From Chitinophaga filiformis (GTDB lineage: Bacteria; Bacteroidota; Bacteroidia; Chitinophagales; Chitinophagaceae), in contig NZ_JAKIRP010000009.1 of assembly GCF_021646545.1 (NCBI RefSeq), positions 279,868-343,867 of the forward strand: a DNA stretch of 64,000 nt. Reading direction: 5' to 3'. Under the pieces are notes generated by a model, which saw nothing but the letters and a program-made list of their open reading frames with translations, ran no database searches and was not told where the DNA came from. Position numbers and translations under genes: made by a program. This document shows, one piece after another, positions 17,480-26,057 of this stretch. The first letter of the stretch is position 1. Every line of letters begins with the position of its first letter.

Positions 17480-19099
17480 TTACTGCGCATACCCCGGATT
17501 CTGGACAAGCGCAGGGTTAAGCTGGAAGGCCGTAGTAGGGATGGGGAAGATGCGATGATTTGGGTCTGCATCTGTTTTGAACCCCCATTTTTCTTCATAC
17601 TTGCCGAAGCGGATCACATCATTTCTATGCCATGATTCCCATGCAAATTCACGGGCTCTTTCGCTATAAATATCTTCCAGTGTCACAGCGCTCAATGGAG
17701 CGGAGGTACTACGCTCTGCTCTCAGCTGATTGACCAGTGTAAGTGCTGTATGACCCATTGTAGGGTTTCCTCCCCGTAATATAGCTTCCGCCTTCATCAG
17801 TATGACGTCTGAGTAACGGAAGAACGGAATATCATTTTTCTGGTTCCTGTTCAGTGAAGTGGCATCGGGATAGATCTTGATGTTGCGGTATCCCATATTC
17901 CATGCAATTTCGTCGTTGCCTACATCAAAGGAAGCTACATCCTGGCGGAGGGTCACTTCAGGCTTCAGCTCGATCTGGTAAGTAAAGGGAGCGGAGCCAT
18001 CTGCACCGGTATAGAACTGGTCATACCCTTTCTTCGTAGTGGTAACAGTTGCCGGTGTTACGCCATCTTCCAGGTATTGCAGACCAGTGAGCCACTGTTT
18101 GTTCCTGATGTCACCAGGATCGTTAAAATTCGCATAGTATGAAGGCAGGGTGCAGATAGCACCATCCGGTGTAAAAGGAAGATGATACTTCTGTTGCGCC
18201 AGTCCTCTCGGGATATCATAGCGTGCATGCAGGTTCTGGCATCTGAAAGGAAGTGTGCTTGACCAGGAAGGGTCAAAAGGTATTGCAAAGATAAACTCCT
18301 TCATCTGCGGCCCGTTATTGGGATAGAACATCTGCAGGTAGGTGTTTTTAGGTTCCAGCGCATACTGGTTGGATTGTATAACATTATCGCAGGCGGCGAT
18401 GCAATCATTATTTCTTTCAGTGCCTGTATAAATTTCAGCGTTCAGGTACATTTTCGCCAGTAAGGTATAGGCCATCCATTTATTGGCCCTGCCATACGTA
18501 GCAACAGGATCTGTGCCGAGGTAGGGGATACATGCTTTTATTTCCTGTTCTACGAAGGTAAACACCTGGGCGCGGGGAGTATTGGGCTTTGGCGTGAAGT
18601 CGCCGTTCACTGTATCGATGGGGACGTTGCCATAGTTATCCATCATCATGAAATAAGCCAGCGCACGGATCATTCTAAGTTCTGCAAGATTAGTCTGTTT
18701 AAAAGTTCCTTCCGGTGCATTTTTAGATAGGATCGATATCGTTTGGTTCACTGTTCCAATGATAGTGGAAAGCCAGGTCCAGTTCCCGTTTACCAGCCCA
18801 TTGTCTTTAGTCCATGTGTGGTAGTGCATTTGTTGAAATTCCGCACCGTTGTACCAGTTACCTCCTTTTGCGGGGAAGATGGCTTCATCGGTGGATAGCG
18901 TCTGCAGGAAGAAGTATTCCACCGAAATGTTTCCTCTCAAAGCTACATAGGCGGGGCCTGATGCCGCAACAAACTGTGCGCTGTCCCGCGGAAATACATC
19001 CGGCGTTAATTCACTTGTGATTGGCATATCGAGTTTATAACAGGCTCCCAATACGCTCATCAGCAAAGGAATGCTTATATATTGAAGTAGTTTTTTCAT
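17480..19099 (-). CDS. SusD-family outer-membrane glycan-binding lipoprotein
   Basis: A 539-residue lipoprotein with lipobox LGAC near residue 19 (MKKLLQYISIPLLMSVLGAC). The SusD/RagB fold is visible in the N-terminal TPR-like helices (LAELRMIRALAYFMMMDNYGNVP, YTLLAKMYLNAEIYTG) and in the C-terminal signature FRYSDVILMKAEAIL with LEDIYSERAREFAWESWHRNDVIRFGKY. SusD proteins sit on SusC as a lid and capture oligosaccharides. It lies 23 bp downstream of SusC. Confidence 0.95.
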   Translation of the reverse strand: MKKLLQYISIPLLMSVLGACYKLDMPITSELTPDVFPRDSAQFVAASGPAYVALRGNISVEYFFLQTLSTDEAIFPAKGGNWYNGAEFQQMHYHTWTKDNGLVNGNWTWLSTIIGTVNQTISILSKNAPEGTFKQTNLAELRMIRALAYFMMMDNYGNVPIDTVNGDFTPKPNTPRAQVFTFVEQEIKACIPYLGTDPVATYGRANKWMAYTLLAKMYLNAEIYTGTERNNDCIAACDNVIQSNQYALEPKNTYLQMFYPNNGPQMKEFIFAIPFDPSWSSTLPFRCQNLHARYDIPRGLAQQKYHLPFTPDGAICTLPSYYANFNDPGDIRNKQWLTGLQYLEDGVTPATVTTTKKGYDQFYTGADGSAPFTYQIELKPEVTLRQDVASFDVGNDEIAWNMGYRNIKIYPDATSLNRNQKNDIPFFRYSDVILMKAEAILRGGNPTMGHTALTLVNQLRAERSTSAPLSAVTLEDIYSERAREFAWESWHRNDVIRFGKYEEKWGFKTDADPNHRIFPIPTTAFQLNPALVQNPGYAQ

Positions 19100-19122
19100 A
19101 ATGAATATTTTTACTTGTTCAC

Positions 19123-22100
19123 TTACAGGGATAGGTTTGCGCCAAATAAGAAAGTACGTGTCTTCGGGTAGAAGTTATTGTAATCTACTCCTGGTGCTAT
19201 GCCTCCCTGGTTCACTTCAGGGTCAACGCCTTTAAATCCGGTAATGACAAAAAGATTATTAACCGTTACATACAGCCTGAGTCCTTTGATATAAGGGCCA
19301 ATTTTTTTGAAATTGTAGGCAAGGCTGGCATTGTCAAATCTCACATAGCTGCCGCTTTCAACAAAGCGGTCGGAATAGAGATATGCGTTGAAATCTGCCG
19401 CGCTTTCATTGGCCGCTTCTTTCAGGATGTTGGTATATTGGGCGGTAGCAGGTCTGAACAGGTCAGCCCTGGTCGCATTGAATATTTTGTTGCCGAATAC
19501 TCCTCTCAGGAAGATGCTCAGGTCCCATTGGCGATAGTGGAAATTGTTGGCCCATCCCATCAGCAATTTAGGCTGTGCATTACCGATGTAATGATAGTCT
19601 GTACCGATAACGGGAGTAGTGGTGAGCTTACCATCGCCACCTACAAACTGGGAAACGCCATTGGCGTCTTTGCCGGCATATATGAGTGAAAAGAACTGTC
19701 CCAGTGGTTTACCTTCTTTCAGTATCTGCAGGGAGTGGCTGGACTGGCCGGCGCCTTCAGGGAAGGCCAGCAGTACGGAATCTCCTCCTGAAAAGAGCGG
19801 ATTGGTCAGACTGGTGATCCTGTTCTGGTTATGTGCCAGATTCAGGCTGCTGGTCCAGCTGAAATTCTTGTTCTGTACCGGCGTAGCGTTCAGGCTTACT
19901 TCTATCCCTTTGTTGCGCATGCTGCCACCGTTGGCAACGATGGTGCCGGTTGGAACAAGTATCGGGTCTACCCTGTAGGAGTAGATCATACCGGTTGTTT
20001 TCTTGTTATAGACATCAACTGAAATGTTGAGTTTACCCTTGAGTATACCAAAGTCGACACCGAGATTGGTAGTTGCTGTCTTTTCCCATTTCAGGTCCGG
20101 ATTGGCCGCCTGTATGGGACCGCTTGCAGCGATGGACATTCCGTTGTAATAAAACACGCCGACTGTACCGGAGATGAAGCGGGAAGTATAAGCGTTAAAA
20201 CCGGATGCATTACCTGTTACACCATAGCTGGCTCTCAGTTTTACATCGCTCAGCGCGGTGATATCCTTCATGAAGTTCTCCTGGCTTATGCGCCATGCAA
20301 GACCTACAGAGGGGAAATAGCCCCATTGGTTGTTGACGCCGAATACAGAACTTCCGTCTCTTCTTACAGATCCCTGTACGAGGTATTTGTCGCCGTAGTT
20401 ATAATTCAAACGGGCAAAGTTCGAGATCAGTCTGTTCTCCTGGTAAACTCCATTCGCACCAAGGCCTATCTGGAAGCCGGATACGGCATAAGGGTTGCTC
20501 AGGGCCAGGTTATTATAACTGATATTATCTACCGGGAAATTGCTGGTAGTTACCTGGAAGCCTTCACCCACTTTGTTGTTCTGCCAGGAATATCCTAATA
20601 CCATGTTGATGGTATGCTTTCCGAATGTTCTGTCCCAGGTCAGGAATGTTTCCAGGATCTTTGTTGTATTCTGGTAGGAGTTCCTGGTCGCCTGTCCGTT
20701 CTGGCCGAAGGTCTGCGGTGTATGATAGCCTAATCCGGGATTAGGGTTATCATACATGCTGTTATAATTTGTCGTGAAATATTTGTTATAGTATTCACCG
20801 TGTAAAGAGGTGAAGCCGACATAGGATAGATTAAGATCGTACGTAAATCCGAAGGGGAGTTTCACCTGGGTGGTGAAGCTGCCGACAAGATTGTTGTATT
20901 TGGTGTTCATCTCGCTGTTGTTCATCATCGCAACAGGATTATAATAGCTCTGTGTGGCGAAGTTCTCAAACCAGGAACCGTCTGCATTTTTAACAGGCGA
21001 AACAGGCAGGTGCAAGGCTGATTGCAGGAGTACCACGTTACGATAGGGGATATCATCGGCATTGCTGTTGGAGTTCATCACATTCAGGCCAAATTTAACC
21101 TTGTCATTCAACGCGTATTGTTCCAGCTGCAGGCGGGCGATGACACGTTCCAGATCGCTATTCAGGAGGATACCTTCTTTCTTTGTATAGTTCAGGCTTG
21201 CGGCATATGAGCTATGGTCTGTGCCTCCGCTCAGGGAGAGGTTGTGGTTGTGCGATACGGCGGTACTTCTCTGTATAGCAGCCTGCCAGTCGGTATTGGC
21301 ACCTTTATCATCTGCCGGAGAGAAGGATTGTCCATTCTTTGAAAGGAAGCTGCGTAATTCTTCGGCATTCATCATCTCCAGGTTGTTGGATACTTTTTCT
21401 ATACCTGCATAACCGCTGTACGATACCTGTAATTGTCCTTTTTTCCCTCTTTTAGTGGTGACCATGATCACGCCGTTGGCAGCGCGGTTACCATAGATGG
21501 CGGTGGCGGCAGCATCTTTAAGCACATCCACAGAAGCAATATCATCGGGAGCGATCACAGAGATATCAGCGCCCGGTATACCATCAATAACATAGAACGG
21601 GCCCTGGGATGCGTTCAGCGTAGAAGCGCCACGCAGTACTACGGCGGCTACAGCATTCGGGTCGCCACTGGCAGAAACGTTCAGTCCCGGAACTTTACCT
21701 TGTAACAGCTGACCTACATCTGTAATGGCGCCTTTGTTCAGTTCATCTGCCTTTACAGTGTTTACAGCGCTGATAAGGTTTTGACGGGATTGTTTACCGT
21801 AACCTACCACTACCACGTCACTAAGGCCAAGCGCGCCGGAGGAGAGGGCTATCGTAATAGTATTGCGTCCGTTTACCGGTACTTCCTGCGGCTGGAAACC
21901 AATGTAACGGAATACCAGCACTGCATTATCCGCTAGTCCTGTCAGCTGGTACTCGCCATTGGCATTGGTTTGTGTGCCCTTGGAAGTACCTTTTACCTGT
22001 ACAGATACGCCGGGCAGGGGATTCCCCTTTTCGTCCGTCACCCGGCCGGAAACGTTGCCAGCGGCTGCTTCTTCGGGTACAACCATCAGCAGGTCATTCT

Positions 22101-22512
22101 GCCGTGGTTTTACCACTACTGTTTTATTGACGATCTCGTAGGTGAAGGGCTGTTTTTTGAAGATGAGGTCCAGCACATACCGCAGATCGCCGTTTTCTAC
22201 CTGTACGTTCACCTTTTCTGCATTTTTCAGCATGCCTATTTTGTAGAAGAACAGGTATCCGGTTTTCTCTTTGATTTCCCGGAACACCTCTTCCAGTGGG
22301 CGGTCCTTTGCAGATAAGCTCAGCTTTTGTGCATAGCTGGCGGCGCTTACCTGCAGACAGGCGATTGTCAGTAAAATGGTGATCATTTTCATAACCAGTA
22401 GAATTTTGCGCACAGGGAATAGCGTCACTTTCTTTGCTATGCTGCGATGTTCAATTTTGGTTGGCGGAAGTCCGGGCATACCTGTGGCTTCCACATAATC
22501 ATACAATTGCAT
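19123..22512 (-). CDS. SusC-family TonB-dependent receptor with STN domain
   Basis: About 1129 residues. After an N-terminal extension and signal helix (MKMITILLTIACLQVSAASYAQ) there is a secretin/TonB N-terminal (STN) domain, LSLSAKDRPLEEVFREIKEK to VVVKP. The STN domain is the partner of FecR-type anti-sigma factors. A carboxypeptidase-regulatory-like domain follows (GRVTDEKGNPLPGVSV), then the TonB plug (SDVVVVGYGKQSRQNL; IYGNRAANGVIMVTTKRGKKG) and a 22-strand-type barrel ending FLFGANLSL. I place the start at 22512 (MQLYDYVEATG) because the 30 residues before it are not family-like. It imports glycans captured by SusD; signal transfer to FecR/sigma is expected. Confidence 0.95.
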   Translation of the reverse strand: MQLYDYVEATGMPGLPPTKIEHRSIAKKVTLFPVRKILLVMKMITILLTIACLQVSAASYAQKLSLSAKDRPLEEVFREIKEKTGYLFFYKIGMLKNAEKVNVQVENGDLRYVLDLIFKKQPFTYEIVNKTVVVKPRQNDLLMVVPEEAAAGNVSGRVTDEKGNPLPGVSVQVKGTSKGTQTNANGEYQLTGLADNAVLVFRYIGFQPQEVPVNGRNTITIALSSGALGLSDVVVVGYGKQSRQNLISAVNTVKADELNKGAITDVGQLLQGKVPGLNVSASGDPNAVAAVVLRGASTLNASQGPFYVIDGIPGADISVIAPDDIASVDVLKDAAATAIYGNRAANGVIMVTTKRGKKGQLQVSYSGYAGIEKVSNNLEMMNAEELRSFLSKNGQSFSPADDKGANTDWQAAIQRSTAVSHNHNLSLSGGTDHSSYAASLNYTKKEGILLNSDLERVIARLQLEQYALNDKVKFGLNVMNSNSNADDIPYRNVVLLQSALHLPVSPVKNADGSWFENFATQSYYNPVAMMNNSEMNTKYNNLVGSFTTQVKLPFGFTYDLNLSYVGFTSLHGEYYNKYFTTNYNSMYDNPNPGLGYHTPQTFGQNGQATRNSYQNTTKILETFLTWDRTFGKHTINMVLGYSWQNNKVGEGFQVTTSNFPVDNISYNNLALSNPYAVSGFQIGLGANGVYQENRLISNFARLNYNYGDKYLVQGSVRRDGSSVFGVNNQWGYFPSVGLAWRISQENFMKDITALSDVKLRASYGVTGNASGFNAYTSRFISGTVGVFYYNGMSIAASGPIQAANPDLKWEKTATTNLGVDFGILKGKLNISVDVYNKKTTGMIYSYRVDPILVPTGTIVANGGSMRNKGIEVSLNATPVQNKNFSWTSSLNLAHNQNRITSLTNPLFSGGDSVLLAFPEGAGQSSHSLQILKEGKPLGQFFSLIYAGKDANGVSQFVGGDGKLTTTPVIGTDYHYIGNAQPKLLMGWANNFHYRQWDLSIFLRGVFGNKIFNATRADLFRPATAQYTNILKEAANESAADFNAYLYSDRFVESGSYVRFDNASLAYNFKKIGPYIKGLRLYVTVNNLFVITGFKGVDPEVNQGGIAPGVDYNNFYPKTRTFLFGANLSL

Positions 22513-22587
22513 AGATTTGCAGTGTTTGGGTGAGAGTGATAATTGATCTTCAGCGGATTGTTTATTGCCAGTATAACCCAAACGTTG

Positions 22588-22611
22588 CAGGGGCGGGCTC
22601 AATCGCCCCTG
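22588..22611. terminator. Hairpin between FecR and SusC genes
   Basis: CAGGGGCG (22588-22595) pairs with CGCCCCTG (22604-22611), and TTTTATT follows on the plus strand. On the transcribed minus strand no U-run follows, so it may act as an attenuator or RNA-processing site between the regulator genes and susC. Confidence 0.5.
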
Positions 22612-22700
22612 TTTTATTACAGGTTATACGGCAGGTGGAATCAAGGTGCGTTGTCCATACCTGCATTCAATTTTGGTTGATAAAAGTTGTCTTTACGGTG

Positions 22701-23864
22701 TCAGGATCTTACCATTATCTTATGTCCCTGTACGGTGAATTTAACCCCACTAGCTTCGAGTATTTTCAGAACGGCCGTTATATCTGAGTTTCTGTCTATT
22801 TCACCCTGGAAGCGATCCTGTGGAATGCCATCCGGGTATACAATTTCTGCGTCGAACCAGCGGGCCACTTCCCGCATTACTTCTTCTATGGAGGCGTTGT
22901 TGAAGCTGAACAGGCCATTTTTCCAGGCGATAGCAGCGTCGATGTCGGCCCGTACAACCTTTAGATTGCCGGTATGATCCATTTTAGCCTGTTGTCCTGG
23001 TTTAAGCAATGCCTCACCGCCAGCGCTCTGTACTTTCACTGCTCCCTGTAATAGTGTGGTGTTTACAGATTGTTCATCATTGTAGGCCATGACATTAAAA
23101 TGCGTCCCCAATACCCTTATATGCATATCACCCACTTTTACAATGAAGGGGCGGGAGGCATCGGCAGCCACTTCAAAATAAGCTTCACCATTGAGAGTGA
23201 CCTGCCTTTCCCTGCCTGTAAAGGCAGCGGGGAAGGTCATGCTGCTGGCTGCATTCAACCATACCACTGTTCCGTCGGCGAGTGTGATGTTGTATTTGCC
23301 GCCACGGGGCACAGAAAGTGTATTGAGAACGGCCGGTGTACTGCCCGCCTTTCCCTGTTCACTGTTATAGACGAGTTGACCGTTATTGAGTTTGATGATC
23401 TTAGTATTGTTCTGCTGTCCGAGGGCGCCATTCTGTTCGTCTTCAAGCGTTATTACGGCGCCGTTGGCCAGTGTAAGGGTAGCTTTGTTACCACCTGGTT
23501 TGAGCCGGGCGGCTGCCTCTTTATTGTTGGCTATGGATGATGGCTGGTCCTTCCTGACGGTATACCAGTAGATACCTGTTGCAATCATCAACACAATTAC
23601 CGCTGCAGCTGCGCCCAGGTATCTGACGGGTATCCTTTTATACAATGTAAGAGGCCTTTTTTCTTCCATTCGGTCCCTGATCTGTTGTAGCAGCTGTTCG
23701 CGGAGCTCCCGGGAGGAATGCGCCGTTTCATCGTGCCACTCAACAGTACCTTCAGGTACACTATTATACCATGCTTCGAACAAAGCCTTTTCTTCCTGGC
23801 TGATAGTTCCTTTCAGCCATTTATCGGCAAGCCGGGATATCTGTTCTGATGTCAGATCGCTCAT
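22701..23864 (-). CDS. FecR-family anti-sigma factor
   Basis: A 387-residue inner-membrane regulator. The N-terminal cytoplasmic domain (residues 1-85: ISRLADKWLKGTISQEEKALFEAWY) binds the sigma factor. A single membrane helix lies near residues 86-108 (YLGAAAAVIVLMIATGIYWY). The periplasmic FecR domain includes LSVPRGGKYNITLADGTVVWLNAAS, GEAYFEVAADASRPFIVKVG and LGTHFNVMAY. The DUF4974-like C-terminus (LFSFNNASIEEVMREVARWFDAEI) is the part expected to contact the STN domain of SusC. It lies between the sigma gene and susC. Confidence 0.95.
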   Translation of the reverse strand: MSDLTSEQISRLADKWLKGTISQEEKALFEAWYNSVPEGTVEWHDETAHSSRELREQLLQQIRDRMEEKRPLTLYKRIPVRYLGAAAAVIVLMIATGIYWYTVRKDQPSSIANNKEAAARLKPGGNKATLTLANGAVITLEDEQNGALGQQNNTKIIKLNNGQLVYNSEQGKAGSTPAVLNTLSVPRGGKYNITLADGTVVWLNAASSMTFPAAFTGRERQVTLNGEAYFEVAADASRPFIVKVGDMHIRVLGTHFNVMAYNDEQSVNTTLLQGAVKVQSAGGEALLKPGQQAKMDHTGNLKVVRADIDAAIAWKNGLFSFNNASIEEVMREVARWFDAEIVYPDGIPQDRFQGEIDRNSDITAVLKILEASGVKFTVQGHKIMVRS

Positions 23865-23931
23865 TGTAGGGCCTCTTTTATATATAGTCTTCGGATAAAG
23901 GCAGTTTCCCTTAGTGCGCTGAAAAAAAAAA

Positions 23932-24495
23932 TTACCAGAGGAAAAAGGAGTGGAGATGCTGGAGGGAGGTACGCAGCGTTTTTAATGCCTTGGAGATATG
24001 GGCTTCTACGGTCTTAATAGAGATATTAAGGGTCCTGGCAATCTGTTTTTCACTCATACCTTTTTCCCTGCTCAGGCGGAATACCAGGCGGCATTTTTCG
24101 GGGAGGGTTTGTACGGTTTGTTCCAGCTCCTGGCGTAATTGCTGGTAGCTAAGCCATTGTTCTGTGCTGGCATCGGCTTCATCCTGAACGAGGAGCGAAC
24201 TTCTGGCCTGTTCTGCTTTACGTTTGGCTAAGAGGGTCAGTATTTTATATTTGAGTGCGGCGGATATATATGTATGAAAAGAATGTTCCAGGGAAATGTT
24301 ACCAGCCCGTTTCCAGATGTCGAGGAAAACTTCCTGTACTACCTCCTGGGCGTCTGCAGATGATTGAAGGCGAATGTAGGCGAGTGTGAGCAGCCTTTCC
24401 CAGTAACGCTCGTATAGCGTCGTAAAAGCGGCAGCATCCCTGTGTAATTGGATCTGTTCCAGTAGTTCTTCATCATTGTAGGAATTCTTACGCAT
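23932..24495 (-). CDS. ECF RNA polymerase sigma factor (FecI-like)
   Basis: A 187-residue ECF sigma factor. Region 2 is AFTTLYERYWERLLTLAYIRL with the core-binding EVVQEVFLDIWKR. Region 4 is LPEKCRLVFRLSREKGMSEKQIARTLNISIKTVEAHISKAL, a helix-turn-helix for the -35 element. It heads the minus-strand FecR-SusC-SusD-GH89 set, 67 bp upstream of fecR. It probably activates that locus when the SusC substrate arrives. Confidence 0.95.
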   Translation of the reverse strand: MRKNSYNDEELLEQIQLHRDAAAFTTLYERYWERLLTLAYIRLQSSADAQEVVQEVFLDIWKRAGNISLEHSFHTYISAALKYKILTLLAKRKAEQARSSLLVQDEADASTEQWLSYQQLRQELEQTVQTLPEKCRLVFRLSREKGMSEKQIARTLNISIKTVEAHISKALKTLRTSLQHLHSFFLW

Positions 24496-24606
24496 GACAA
24501 TCTAAGATACGTAGTGAGTATAAATATACAAAAAGCCGGGATATATTGTCATATGTACAATAAAGTGGGATTAGGGAGAAATGATATATTAGGGGAGGCG
24601 TAGACA

Positions 24607-24637
24607 TAAAAAAGCCATCCGGGGTGAATCAGATGGC
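24607..24637 (-). terminator. Terminator retained by the permease remnant
   Basis: GCCATC (24614-24619) pairs with GATGGC (24632-24637). On the minus strand a run of seven U follows. It lies directly downstream of the FtsX-type fragment. Confidence 0.6.
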
Positions 24638-24660
24638 CGAATAATTTTTGACTTTACATT

Positions 24661-24808
24661 TTATTCTGTCCTTAAATTCTTCACCGGATTCACCAGCGCG
24701 GCCCGCATAACCTGAAAAGTAGTAGTGATGAGCAACAATAGAAGTGTTATTGCTCCGGTAGCTTCCCTGGCCAGTAACGGCAGTATCCCGGCTACGCAGG
24801 GGCCAGTA
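24661..24808 (-). pseudogene. C-terminal remnant of an FtsX/MacB-type ABC permease
   Basis: On the minus strand the frame ending at TAA 24661-24663 reads GAITLLLLLITTTFQVMRAAL and then VNPVKNLRTE. That is the last membrane helix and the classic tail of Bacteroidota FtsX-like permeases. Upstream the frame runs only about 50 codons before merging with the end of the unrelated gene at 24809. No start and no other permease segments are present, so this is a decayed or truncated gene. The junction suggests that the 24809-25798 gene arrived by insertion or deletion. Confidence 0.7.
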
Positions 24809-25798
24809 CTAATGTGAGGTATCGTTTTGCTTAGTACTGCATGCTAACAATATTTCAGCTACTTCTTTCAGATAAATCCTTGCATAGAAAGCAAAAACTG
24901 CAAAGTGAAAATGTAGTTTCTTTTGCAGTTCTTCGACACGCTCGGAAGAGTCGCCCAATCTACTATCAGAAGGAGTCCCCATAAAGTGAAATGGTTGGAT
25001 TCTTATAATGGGTTGGTCTATCTGTCCTTTCAGATAATTTGACTCGGTGATAGGATGTGCCAGCTGGCTCGAAAATGCTTCTATCAGGAAGGGCGGAAAT
25101 TCGAGATATCCATATTTCAATTCTTTCTCTAGTGCTGCATAGTTGACATAAAACCCCAATTTTATGCCATTCCCGATATCTTTAGCATATCGTTTGATTT
25201 TCTTTGTAGAGACTTCTTTCTGCAATGGATATTCCGGGAGAAACTGCGCAAATAATTTCTCGTAATATTTGAGCGTAGGGCTGACATCAAAAAATGAATA
25301 GAGCGTTGCTAGAGGTTCTCCACTGATTGATACCACTAATTGTCCTGAAAGTACCATTTCCCTTATACCATTGGGATCTCTGTCTTTATAGAAGATGAAA
25401 TTCTCAGGTTTCTCAATACTGGCCCAGTATTTATTCAGTAATTCCTGTTCGAACGCATACCAGTTTAATGAGGCTTGTTTCCAGGTCGAAGGATCGTCAA
25501 TTTCAAAAGAATCTTCATCGCATTCATCTCCTAAATCGTCGTCAAGCAGAGTTCTATAGTCAACAACAGACAAAAGACCCTCTTTGAAGCGATGGGATAG
25601 CATTTTGCATGCAGTCTCCTTGTCCAGACGAATTTTTGGGTATTTAAAATAATAGTCTTCCATCGTTGACCTGCAAAGATGAAATTCCGGAGTATCGAAA
25701 AGAGATGATAACCTGGTGATGAATTTATCCGTTCTCTTTTTGCTGGTTTCTTTTAAAAACTCTCTGAATGTATCATTAAATAGAGAAATATTTTCCAT
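24809..25798 (-). CDS. Unrecognised cytoplasmic protein
   Basis: A 329-residue protein (start MENISLFNDTF; four more codons are possible at 25810). It has no signal peptide or membrane helix. An acidic stretch LLDDDLGDECDEDSFEIDD lies near residue 95, and the C-terminus is helical (VEELQKKLHFHFAVFAFYARIYLKEVAEILL). The base composition is more AT-rich than the flanking PUL genes, and the gene ends against a permease remnant, so recent acquisition is plausible. I recognise no family. Confidence 0.6.
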   Translation of the reverse strand: MENISLFNDTFREFLKETSKKRTDKFITRLSSLFDTPEFHLCRSTMEDYYFKYPKIRLDKETACKMLSHRFKEGLLSVVDYRTLLDDDLGDECDEDSFEIDDPSTWKQASLNWYAFEQELLNKYWASIEKPENFIFYKDRDPNGIREMVLSGQLVVSISGEPLATLYSFFDVSPTLKYYEKLFAQFLPEYPLQKEVSTKKIKRYAKDIGNGIKLGFYVNYAALEKELKYGYLEFPPFLIEAFSSQLAHPITESNYLKGQIDQPIIRIQPFHFMGTPSDSRLGDSSERVEELQKKLHFHFAVFAFYARIYLKEVAEILLACSTKQNDTSH

Positions 25799-25920
25799 AG
25801 TGATGGGCATTAAAAATTGTGCGACGATGCTTCAAGCATTGGATTTGATTGTAAGTTTAGTAAAAATAATAATATATAGGATCTATACATCACGGGAATG
25901 TGCTTAAAATAGCCAGACGA

Positions 25921-25940
25921 AATACCAACTAGTTGGTATT
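25921..25940. promoter_or_regulatory. 20-bp perfect palindrome, candidate operator
   Basis: AATACCAACTAGTTGGTATT is perfectly self-complementary and lies between two divergent genes. A TAnnTTTG box (TAGATTTG, 25962-25969) follows on the plus strand. Spacerless palindromes of this kind are typical TetR-like operators. A T-run after it leaves a hairpin terminator as an alternative, but no plus-strand gene precedes it. Confidence 0.5.
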
Positions 25941-26057
25941 TTTTACAAATGAATAACCTGCTAGATTTGCTTACAGGGATGTGTTAGGTGGCTTGAATCA
26001 CCGTAAAGTAGCCCCTGTCCTGGTTAAATTCTTCTCATTTCTTTTAAAACTTTATTT

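Noticed and set aside
19123..24495. Iron-siderophore uptake locus (FecI/FecR with TonB receptor)
   Set aside because: The receptor is SusC-type with a SusD partner and a GH89 enzyme, so glycan use is better supported.
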